Shown: piece after piece, positions 1-4,560 of the stretch
How the letters are laid out: the number at the start of each line of letters is the position of its first letter
Position numbering within the stretch: the stretch's first letter is position 1
NCBI GenBank assembly: GCA_018263495.1
Contig: JAANXC010000080.1
Location: 1-7,035 of the forward strand
Direction: 5' to 3'
DNA: 7,035 nt
Source of the DNA: Nitrososphaerota archaeon
Lineage (GTDB): Archaea; Thermoproteota; Nitrososphaeria; Nitrososphaerales; Nitrosopumilaceae
Notes under the pieces: model-generated
Seen by the model: only the letters and a program-made list of their open reading frames with translations
The model's database searches: none
Told to the model about the DNA's origin: nothing
Translations under genes and position numbers: made by a program

Positions 1-503
1 GGGATACTTTCAATAAAGTGGTATTCGACAAACCCGCCTGTCAGTAGCAGTCCAATCAGAATTGCAATCTCGAGCCCAATTATGCGGTAATCTGGGCGTA
101 TTGGCATCCTTTTGATCATCTTGTGGACGATCATATAGCTGCGGGACATTGCTATCGAATAGGCCGCAACTTCCATCAATCCAAAGGGAGACATGAATAG
201 GACTGTCAGGGAGGGGACGTTTGCGAGCATCGGACTGGCATCCTTTAGCACTGAAAAAGCCATTCCAGTAGAGAATGCTGCAAATGCACCCCATGCAACG
301 CCAAACCCTGGAATGAACATTGGAAGTGAAAGAAATGTGTTGTGGGTAAATATCCCAACGGCATCTATGTCGGCAAGCAATGTTTCAAACTCTTCCAAAA
401 CTATTGCACTCTCTTCCTCAGAAACTTGAACCTCAGCTCCTATTGCAAACGAAGCTGAAAATATTCCAAGAAAGATAAAAAATAAAACAATACGGTTTAG
501 CAT
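1..503 (-). CDS. SpoIIM-like (DUF95) membrane protein, 3' end cut by window edge
   Basis: The reverse strand is open from an ATG at 503 through 167 codons to the left edge with no stop, so the C-terminus is missing. Residues 4-20 are a hydrophobic stretch after Asn-Arg, ending SASFA, which reads as a signal peptide or first membrane span. A short acidic segment follows (about 23-48). Next comes the SpoIIM/DUF95 pattern: HNTFLSLPMFIPGFGVAWG at 54-72, then a glycine-rich helix, then MSPFGLMEVAAYSIAMS at 104-120, matching the family's Pro-x-Gly-x-x-Glu block. Another span lies at 142-159. The family is membrane-embedded; its role in archaea is not established and sporulation is irrelevant here. 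An in-frame ATG at 521 adds six residues (MIFVLK). Neither start has a TATA box 26 bases upstream. The CDS is visibly richer in G and C than its neighbours. Confidence 0.8.
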   Translation of the reverse strand, partial: MLNRIVLFFIFLGIFSASFAIGAEVQVSEEESAIVLEEFETLLADIDAVGIFTHNTFLSLPMFIPGFGVAWGAFAAFSTGMAFSVLKDASPMLANVPSLTVLFMSPFGLMEVAAYSIAMSRSYMIVHKMIKRMPIRPDYRIIGLEIAILIGLLLTGGFVEYHFIESI

Positions 504-560
504 CTTTAAAACAAAAATCATTAGAACACTTGAATGTTTTCAGAGAAAAACTACCGGTTT

Positions 561-585
561 GAAGACAGAAAAAAAAACTGTCTTC
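561..585. repeat. Perfect 8-bp inverted repeat around an A9/T9 loop
   Basis: GAAGACAG at 561-568 and CTGTCTTC at 578-585 are exact inverted complements separated by nine A residues on the plus strand (nine T on the minus strand). It lies 58 bases upstream of the 503 start. As minus-strand RNA it would be a hairpin with a U9 loop, which could act as a U-rich terminator for transcripts coming from the right. As DNA it could be an operator for the SpoIIM-like gene. The sequence does not decide between these. Confidence 0.6.
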
Positions 586-653
586 ACGGTATTATAGGGT
601 TTATTCTTGGGCGCTTCATCTAGAATTTGCCCGGCGTTACCCTCAACACGCTT
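569..653 (-). other. Possible small structured RNA ending in the T9 hairpin
   Basis: The segment is GC-richer than its surroundings and has no convincing reading frame. On the minus strand AGGGU (plus 639-643) pairs perfectly with ACCCU (plus 596-600). Nested inside, GGGC (629-632) pairs with GCCC (609-612). It is followed by the T9 hairpin. A TATA-like stretch at 675-682 sits about 26 bases before 653, which would fit a minus-strand start there. I found no tRNA T-loop, no SRP or RNase P signature and no complete C/D box set. This is pattern evidence only and the boundaries are guesses. Confidence 0.2.
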
Positions 654-677
654 ACTTGTATTACGTCATTGTAGTAT

Positions 678-692
678 ATAGATGCGATCTAT
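678..692. repeat. Inverted repeat ATAGAT-GCG-ATCTAT in promoter region
   Basis: Two 6-bp arms, 678-683 and 687-692, are perfect inverted complements around a 3-base spacer. The nine bases TATATAGAT occur at 675-683 and again at 699-707, a 24-base period. The cluster lies between the minus-strand SpoIIM-like gene and the plus-strand small zinc protein. It could be an operator overlapping divergent TATA boxes. No regulator can be named. Confidence 0.4.
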
Positions 693-696
693 CAAT

Positions 697-707
697 TCTA
701 TATAGAT
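697..707 (+). promoter_or_regulatory. TATA-like element upstream of the small zinc protein operon
   Basis: TCTATATAGAT is a good archaeal TATA core containing the palindrome CTATATAG. Transcription would begin near 728 and leave a short leader before the ATG at 744 or 762. A second candidate, TTTTTTATG at 732-740, is centred 26 bases before 762 and would give a leaderless transcript from that ATG. Which one is used cannot be told from the sequence. Confidence 0.4.
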
Positions 708-761
708 TAGGCACGAGACGCATAATTTTGGTTTTTTTATGAGATGATTCTATGGATAAGC

Positions 762-872
762 ATGGATTCAGTCTGTCCCAAGTGTAAAAGGGATCTAAGA
801 AAGCATACCAAAAAAGAATTGATAAAGTGTTCTTTGAAGTATTGGGTATCAGATTGGAAAAAAGAGGATTGA
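762..872 (+). CDS. Small Cys-rich (zinc-binding) peptide, 36 residues
   Basis: This short frame begins MDSVCPKCKRDL and ends WKKED before TGA at 870-872. Cys5-x2-Cys8, His15 and Cys23 could bind one zinc ion, as half of a zinc ribbon or knuckle. The rest is rich in Lys and Arg, which suits a nucleic-acid or protein contact. An in-frame ATG at 744 would add MILWIS; I prefer 762 because TTTTTTATG is centred 26 bases before it and the protein then begins just ahead of the zinc motif. It ends 7 bases before the PNPOx-like gene, so the two are probably one transcript. The motif and tight spacing argue that it is real, but no function can be assigned. Confidence 0.55.
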   Translation: MDSVCPKCKRDLRKHTKKELIKCSLKYWVSDWKKED

Positions 873-879
873 GAAATTC

Positions 880-1344
880 ATGAAAATAGTTCATGGCAGT
901 CCAGGTTTTGGTTCCATGTTAACAGAAGAACAAACCGTTGAGTTTCTCACAGATAAAAAACTAAATCTTTTACTTGGCACTGTCGGCAAGAACGGTGATC
1001 CGTTCATACATCCTGTATGGTTTTTGTATGAAAACGAAAAACTGTACGTTGAAACATCCAAGACATCAAAGAAAGTTCAAAACATTCAACAGAAGAACAT
1101 GGTGTACTTTTGTATCGACGATGAGAATCTTCCATACAGGGGCGTCAGGGGAAAAGCTTTGGTAAAAATATCAACTGACGTTGAAGACAACATACCGATT
1201 GCTGAAAGAATTATGATAAAGTATACTGGTAACTTGGAGAACAAGGTTGCAAAAATGTTGATGGACGGAGTAAGAGCTGGTCAGTCAGCAATCTTGGAAA
1301 TTAGTCCGGAATATTATTCCACATGGGATCACAGTGAATCTTAA
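880..1344 (+). CDS. PNPOx-like FMN/F420-binding split-barrel protein
   Basis: A 154-residue protein of the pyridoxamine 5'-phosphate oxidase-like superfamily. It shows the family's opening layout: a helix (LTEEQTVEFL, 14-23), a strand with TVGKNGDPFIHPVWFLY (34-50), the strand-turn LYVETSKTSKKVQNIQ (55-70) where the Thr/Ser/Lys cluster normally holds cofactor phosphate, a strand MVYFCIDD (74-81), then YRGVRGKALVKI (86-97). A helix rich in Lys and Met follows (107-129). Family members bind FMN or deazaflavin F420 and reduce or sense small molecules, or bind heme. The substrate cannot be read, and this is unlikely to be a true PNPOx because the vitamin B6 enzyme is longer. The start at 880 lies 7 bases after the upstream peptide; a second ATG at 916 is possible since the recognisable domain begins right after it. 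Confidence 0.85.
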   Translation: MKIVHGSPGFGSMLTEEQTVEFLTDKKLNLLLGTVGKNGDPFIHPVWFLYENEKLYVETSKTSKKVQNIQQKNMVYFCIDDENLPYRGVRGKALVKISTDVEDNIPIAERIMIKYTGNLENKVAKMLMDGVRAGQSAILEISPEYYSTWDHSES

Positions 1345-1500
1345 TGCGAAAAATGTGGTAAAAAATCTAAGACTTGATTTCTACTAGTTTTTAATTAGGT
1401 CTATTCTTCTTCGTCTTCTTCATTAGCTTCAGAAGTACTTCTGTTAGGCCTGATTGGTATGTAGATTTTTGTCATTAAACAAAATATAGTAAAAATTCAG
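1345..1500. other. Intergenic region with a T-rich candidate terminator
   Basis: No convincing gene is present. A T5 run at 1388-1392, inside CTAG-TTTTT-AATTAG, is the best terminator candidate for the PNPOx-like gene. On the minus strand a 24-codon frame (1475 to 1401) starts MTKIYIPIRP and ends in an acidic tail; it lacks a well-placed TATA box, so I do not call it. AAAATATAG at 1481-1489 is TATA-like, but its spacing fits neither flanking start. Confidence 0.4.
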
Positions 1501-1671
1501 ATGGATAGGAAACTAGGTTATCAAAGATTGTCTAAATTGTTATTTCGAATCGATCATTTGGAAATCAGCTACGATTCTGATACTAGGAAAAATTTTATTG
1601 AATTTTACATTATGGTTTATTCCAGAATATCCACAATTTTTAAGATAAAGTCTAATCTTAGAATATTATGA
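1501..1671 (+). CDS. Doubtful 56-residue ORF leading into the micro-membrane peptides
   Basis: An ATG at 1501 opens 56 codons, beginning MDRKLGYQRLSKLLFRIDHL, to a TGA at 1669-1671. The stop overlaps the ATG of the next micro-ORF (ATGA, 1668-1671), an arrangement typical of translational coupling. The product is basic with scattered hydrophobic residues and no family I recognise. AAAATATAG at 1481-1489 is too close for a normal TATA box. In DNA this AT-rich an open run of 57 codons can arise by chance, and a separate TATA-like box for the next ORF lies inside this frame. It may be a real lead gene or merely the upstream region of the micro-ORFs. Confidence 0.3.
   Translation: MDRKLGYQRLSKLLFRIDHLEISYDSDTRKNFIEFYIMVYSRISTIFKIKSNLRIL
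1637..1646 (+). promoter_or_regulatory. TATA-like box for the micro-membrane peptide pair
   Basis: TTTTAAGATA is centred about 26 bases before the ATG at 1668, the spacing expected for an archaeal leaderless transcript. No Shine-Dalgarno site precedes that ATG. Confidence 0.4.
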
Positions 1672-1748
1672 CTAATCCAATTCGCAGATATTATGTTGTT
1701 CCTATTGTAATTGCTATTGTTTCTATCATAATCTTTAGTCAGATTTGA
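1668..1748 (+). CDS. Single-span membrane micropeptide, 26 residues
   Basis: The peptide begins MTNPIRRYY, then about 15 residues made almost wholly of Val, Ile, Ala and Ser, and ends FSQI. Two arginines before a hydrophobic helix predict a single span with the N-terminus inside. A TATA-like box sits 26 bases upstream, giving a leaderless start. Its stop is 6 bases before the next micro-ORF, which has the same architecture. The family is unknown to me; small single-span peptides often attach to larger membrane complexes, but nothing here names a partner. At this length chance cannot be excluded; the promoter spacing and the paired design raise confidence. Confidence 0.45.
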   Translation: MTNPIRRYYVVPIVIAIVSIIIFSQI

Positions 1749-1754
1749 ATAATT

Positions 1755-1841
1755 ATGAAAAGACCAACTCTCAAAAAGATTTTAGTGTTAGCGAATGTGT
1801 TTGGCGCTGTCTTTGTAGTGATAGTTATTTTATGGCCTTAA
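1755..1841 (+). CDS. Second single-span membrane micropeptide, 28 residues
   Basis: It starts six bases after the preceding micro-ORF stops. It begins MKRPTLKKILVLANVF, continues as a Val/Ile-rich span and ends ILWP before TAA. Four basic residues in the first eight, followed by about 18 hydrophobic residues, predict a single membrane helix with the N-terminus in the cytoplasm. The two peptides share the layout basic N-terminus, one helix, two- to four-residue tail, but little sequence. They are probably co-transcribed. The next gene faces them from 1902, so transcription must stop within about 60 bases. No Cys or other functional motif is visible. Confidence 0.45.
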   Translation: MKRPTLKKILVLANVFGAVFVVIVILWP

Positions 1842-1901
1842 TTATTAAAAACGAGTTTTCAGCGTTACTCACTCAAAAAGTATAGATTGTTTTTGTTCAA
1901 T

Positions 1902-2594
1902 TCAAGGCATTGACGCTATCGTCGCTGCAAAAACAGAGTATGGCTGTGCACCAGAAAATTGCTCTTTTTTCCCATCTTCTGAAATTATGATAAATGTTGG
2001 GGTAGATTGTACACCATTTCTTACAGATTCGTCATAGTTTGCCTTGACACGTTGTTTATACTTTGAAGAATCCATACACTCGTTAAATTCATCCATGTTC
2101 ATGTCAAGCGAAAATGCAAATGAGTTTAGTCTGTCTCGATCAGCCCATCCACTGTCAGGGTGTCCATCTTGGAAATTGTAAAGCATTGCATGGTATTCCC
2201 AATATTTTTCCTGATCTTCTGCACAGTAAGATGCTTGTGCAGCTCTTGGAGAGTCACGCCCTAAGAATGGCAGATCTATAAAAACTAGTTTTGCCTTTCC
2301 CGTTTCTATGTAATTATCAATTAGAGTGTCTCTAGTATTATGAAACCAAGCATAACAAGCTTCACACTGATAATCACCAAACTCTACTATTGTGATAGGA
2401 GCGCTCTCTGAACCTAATGGTGGCGAACCGTTTTCAAGATTGACCAGTGATGATTGTTGTGATGCGATAATAGTTTCCATATACCTATCTCTGTCATGCA
2501 TCTCAAGCAAATTAGATTGGTATGAAGCAAAGCTAACAATTACAATTATTACAATAATAACAAATGCCGCTGAAACGATAATTCTTTTGCTCAT
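1902..2594 (-). CDS. Membrane-anchored DsbA-like thiol:disulfide oxidoreductase (thioredoxin_4 type)
   Basis: A 230-residue protein. Residues 4-22 are an N-terminal hydrophobic anchor after MSKR, placing the rest outside the cytoplasm. After a linker the DsbA/thioredoxin_4 fold begins at about 62: APITIVEFGDYQCEACYAWF holds the active-site pair Cys77-Glu-Ala-Cys80. An alpha-helical insert with FLGRDSPRAAQASYCAEDQ (110-128) follows, and the cis-proline loop is STPTFII with Pro199. Cys124 and Cys173 lie in the helical insert and may form a structural disulfide, as in related proteins. The family forms or isomerises disulfides in exported proteins; archaeal ammonia oxidisers are known for several such proteins. 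Its ATG overlaps the stop of the upstream zinc-finger gene (ATGA, 2591-2594), so the two are translationally coupled. It converges on the micropeptide genes. Confidence 0.9.
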   Translation of the reverse strand: MSKRIIVSAAFVIIVIIVIVSFASYQSNLLEMHDRDRYMETIIASQQSSLVNLENGSPPLGSESAPITIVEFGDYQCEACYAWFHNTRDTLIDNYIETGKAKLVFIDLPFLGRDSPRAAQASYCAEDQEKYWEYHAMLYNFQDGHPDSGWADRDRLNSFAFSLDMNMDEFNECMDSSKYKQRVKANYDESVRNGVQSTPTFIIISEDGKKEQFSGAQPYSVFAATIASMP

Positions 2595-2779
2595 TTTAGA
2601 TTAGATTTTTTTTGCCTAAATATATCCGTGATTTTTTGTACTGCCGTATCAATTGGGCAGGATTCACAGTAAATTCCATGCTGCCTTTGAAAATGCTTCT
2701 CAAGCCCTTCCTTGGTAAAAAACGAGGCTCCACACTCGGCGCAAAGATGCTGTGATTGTGGATGGCTTCCACTAGACAT
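2591..2779 (-). CDS. Small C2H2 zinc-finger protein, 62 residues
   Basis: The protein begins MSSGSHPQSQHL and carries one classical finger, Cys-x2-Cys-x12-His-x4-His (CAECGASFFTKEGLEKHF, then QRQH). A further Cys-x2-Cys (YCESC) follows, then a short helix and a basic tail (RQKKSNLK). The frame stays open further upstream to 2893, but I choose the ATG at 2779: a strong TATA box is centred about 26 bases before it, and starting earlier would place the gene inside the end of its neighbour. Such small fingers in archaea are thought to bind nucleic acid or proteins. Its stop overlaps the dsbA-like start, so the finger protein and the secreted oxidoreductase are made from one message. Confidence 0.8.
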   Translation of the reverse strand: MSSGSHPQSQHLCAECGASFFTKEGLEKHFQRQHGIYCESCPIDTAVQKITDIFRQKKSNLK

Positions 2780-2798
2780 GATTTCGATTGGGATTTTA

Positions 2799-2809
2799 TG
2801 AATATAAAC
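2799..2809 (-). promoter_or_regulatory. TATA box of the C2H2-dsbA-like operon
   Basis: Read on the minus strand this is GTTTATATTC, an excellent archaeal TATA box, centred about 26 bases before the ATG at 2779. It decides the start codon and predicts a leaderless mRNA. It lies in the 70-base gap after the upstream finger gene, so the operon can be transcribed independently of it. Confidence 0.65.
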
Positions 2810-2849
2810 AGTCCAATAGGGAAAATTTTGGATAACTGGGTGATTTTGG

Positions 2850-3218
2850 CTACAAATAATGTATTTTGACATGGTTGTTATGCTCCACCTCATATCTGGT
2901 CACATGACCACAATGTGCACACGAAAACATCTGACCAACTGGTTTTGCTTCACGCTCAATTTTTTTACCAGAAATAGATTTGATAATAACATTATTTCCA
3001 TTTGAGATTACGCCAAAGTTATGTTTCTCTCCTATCGATTCTAAGAATTCTTTAACTGCCGTAATGACTTCATTCTGATCAACTGGTTCATCATCCATAA
3101 TTGGTGCAAGTACAAACTGGTGGAATTTCATTGCGGGAACAGCCGCAACCTGGTCTGAAACATATATTGCAAGTTCATGAAGTATTGACTCTACGTCTTT
3201 ACAGTCTACAATGATCAT
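2850..3218 (-). CDS. Conserved-type protein with C-terminal C2H2 finger, 122 residues
   Basis: From the ATG at 3218 the protein starts MIIVDCKDVESILHELAIYV. Residues 1-90 form an alpha/beta domain that I do not recognise, with an acidic helix (about 42-64) and strands around FGVISNGNNVIIKSI (68-82). The C-terminus is a classical single finger: Cys100-x2-Cys103-x12-His116-x3-His120, two residues from the end. The frame extends to a TTG at 3242, but the ATG is preferred because an AT-rich box is centred 28 bases before it. It is divergent from nreA with 116 bases between them and is followed by the second finger gene. It could be a regulator or an adaptor; the sequence shows only the likely nucleic-acid or protein-binding finger. 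Confidence 0.75.
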   Translation of the reverse strand: MIIVDCKDVESILHELAIYVSDQVAAVPAMKFHQFVLAPIMDDEPVDQNEVITAVKEFLESIGEKHNFGVISNGNNVIIKSISGKKIEREAKPVGQMFSCAHCGHVTRYEVEHNNHVKIHYL

Positions 3219-3241
3219 GTAGATTGACAAGTAACAGCACA

Positions 3242-3251
3242 ATTTATTTTT
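3242..3251 (-). promoter_or_regulatory. TATA-like box for the 122-residue finger gene
   Basis: On the minus strand the bases read AAAATAAATT, centred about 28 bases before the ATG at 3218. That fits a transcript with no leader or a one- to three-base leader. Confidence 0.45.
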
Positions 3252-3305
3252 GGTGCTTGACGTAGCAACCGCTAATGATTGGTCAATAATTTTCTCTACA
3301 AAGAA

Positions 3306-3312
3306 GATATTT
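3306..3312 (+). promoter_or_regulatory. nreA: TATA-like box for nreA
   Basis: GATATTT is centred at 3309, 26 bases before the GTG start of nreA, as for a leaderless transcript. It is a weak match by sequence; spacing is the main support. Confidence 0.35.
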
Positions 3313-3334
3313 CCATTGGTCTTTTACAACATAT

Positions 3335-4504
3335 GTGAGAATAGCATCAAATTTTTCTAGTTCTGAGATAAGAGAAAGAATTCAAAACAGTTGGCAGGAA
3401 TACCTCTCAAAATACGGAAATCTTTTTGCATCAGATTCAATTGACGGTTCCAGTCCTCCATCAGTCTTTGTTGGATCATATGGATATCCTAAGGTTGGTG
3501 TTGGACCAATGTTACCACCTATACATGGAGATACAACTTTACTTGATTATCCTGAACAGTGGATTGGAAAAAGTCTCGAAGAAATTGTAAACTTTAGATT
3601 AAATTTAGTTAGAGGCGTTCAAAAATTATCTATAGAAAAAACAGAGGGTAGATTTATTGAAAATCTTCATGAAGTTGCTATGTCTTCACGTTCAATAGAT
3701 TCTGATTTACAATTCCATAAAACTACATTTTCGGTAACCACTGTTGATGGAGAAAGCCCACCGTTCGGTCCTATTGGTGATATAAAATCTGCCAAGTTCT
3801 CGGGTGGTAGGGCAGAAAAATCAATTGAACGTGTTTACTATGATCATGATTTAATGGCACAGGATGCAGTGCTTACATTGTATAACAGTGGCATTGAGAT
3901 TTCAAAAATTCAAAAATGTTTTAGTGTTGGAATGTTTGGTAAGGAAAGAAGGCTAGTTCCAACAAAATGGAGTATTACAGCTACTGATGACATAATATCA
4001 AAATCACTTGTGTCTGAGGTTTTAGAATTTGATTTAATCGATTCATGCAGGGTTTTTTCACATGATCATTTAGGAAATATGTTTTCAGTGATTTTGTTTC
4101 CTCATCGCTGGATTTTTGAAATGCAGGAAGCATGGCATGACGGAAATAGTATAGGATTCGGCTCAGACAGTGAAGATGCCAGAGGTATTGACCATCCACC
4201 TGCAATAGCTGGCGCATATTTTGCAGCGAAGCTTGGAGTTGCAGAGTATCTTGCAGAAAAAAAGATTCAAGCAGCTGTTCTGGTATTACGTGAAATTAGA
4301 CCAGAGTACGCAGTTCCTGTTGGCGTTTGGCAGATTAGAGAAGCCATTCGTGCAGCATTGAAAAAAGAGCCATATATTGCAGAAAGTTTTGATGACGGTA
4401 CTAATTGTGCATCAAAGAGAATGAGTGTGAGTAAATCTGAATGGCTTTCCAAGGGCAGGTTGCTTAAGATGTTAAAGCAAAAATCAATTTCTGATTTTTT
4501 TTAG
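3335..4504 (+). CDS. nreA: NreA-family DNA repair protein with C-terminal PIP box
   Basis: A 389-residue archaeal Nre protein. Family signatures appear in order: PPSVFVGSYGYPKVGVGPML (41-60, start of the N-terminal Nre domain), FGKERRLVPTKWSITATDD (201-219), FPHRW near 255, HPPAIAGAYFAAKLGVAEYL in the C-terminal domain (287-306), and IRPEYAVPVGVWQIREAIR (321-339). The last eight residues, QKSISDFF, are a perfect PCNA-interacting motif (Q-x-x-I-x-x-F-F). The family is linked to DNA-damage repair in haloarchaea and works with the sliding clamp. Many relatives have a Cys-rich zinc motif at the N-terminus; none is visible here. The start is GTG at 3335, since no ATG lies upstream in frame before a TAA at 3287. 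It is divergent from the zinc-finger genes and followed after 56 bases by the archaeosortase gene. Confidence 0.93.
   Translation: MRIASNFSSSEIRERIQNSWQEYLSKYGNLFASDSIDGSSPPSVFVGSYGYPKVGVGPMLPPIHGDTTLLDYPEQWIGKSLEEIVNFRLNLVRGVQKLSIEKTEGRFIENLHEVAMSSRSIDSDLQFHKTTFSVTTVDGESPPFGPIGDIKSAKFSGGRAEKSIERVYYDHDLMAQDAVLTLYNSGIEISKIQKCFSVGMFGKERRLVPTKWSITATDDIISKSLVSEVLEFDLIDSCRVFSHDHLGNMFSVILFPHRWIFEMQEAWHDGNSIGFGSDSEDARGIDHPPAIAGAYFAAKLGVAEYLAEKKIQAAVLVLREIRPEYAVPVGVWQIREAIRAALKKEPYIAESFDDGTNCASKRMSVSKSEWLSKGRLLKMLKQKSISDFF
4495..4502 (+). terminator. T8 run overlapping the end of nreA
   Basis: Eight consecutive T residues encode the final Phe-Phe of the PIP box and the first base of the TAG stop. 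Archaeal RNA polymerase can terminate at T-runs on the coding strand, so this tract may serve both as PIP-box codons and as part of the terminator. There is no hairpin. Confidence 0.3.
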
Positions 4505-4532
4505 TAGTATTAAAGCGATTTTTCTGTATAGC

Positions 4533-4542
4533 GTATTTATTG
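4533..4542 (+). promoter_or_regulatory. TATA-like box for the archaeosortase gene
   Basis: GTATTTATTG is centred about 24 bases before the ATG at 4561, predicting a leaderless or nearly leaderless transcript. The in-frame TTG at 4540 lies inside this box, which argues against TTG as the start. Confidence 0.5.
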
Positions 4543-4560
4543 AACTTTTTTGAATTGACA

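Noticed and set aside
10..294. 94-codon minus-strand frame
   Set aside because: It is in a different frame of the SpoIIM-like gene, whose own frame gives a coherent membrane protein across the whole region.
193..429. 78-codon plus-strand frame
   Set aside because: It is antisense to the SpoIIM-like CDS and has a low-complexity product with no motif.
596..655. tRNA-like or C/D-box-like pattern
   Set aside because: There is no T-loop GTTC, no acceptor stem of seven pairs and no proper CUGA D box at the expected spacing.
661..894. 77-codon minus-strand frame
   Set aside because: It is antisense to the small zinc peptide and the start of the PNPOx-like gene; the plus-strand frame has the Cys motif and operon spacing.
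1401..1475. 24-codon minus-strand ORF with an acidic tail
   Set aside because: It has no TATA box at the right distance and no motif, and it is too short to separate from chance.
2780..2893. N-terminal extension of the 62-residue finger protein
   Set aside because: The extension overlaps the TATA box at 2799-2809 and the end of the upstream gene, and reads as non-domain sequence.
3900..3920. Tandem TTCAAAAA repeat
   Set aside because: It lies within nreA and encodes ordinary residues; it is explained by AT-rich codon use.
3981..4217. 78-codon minus-strand frame inside nreA
   Set aside because: It is an antisense shadow of a CDS with strong family signatures.
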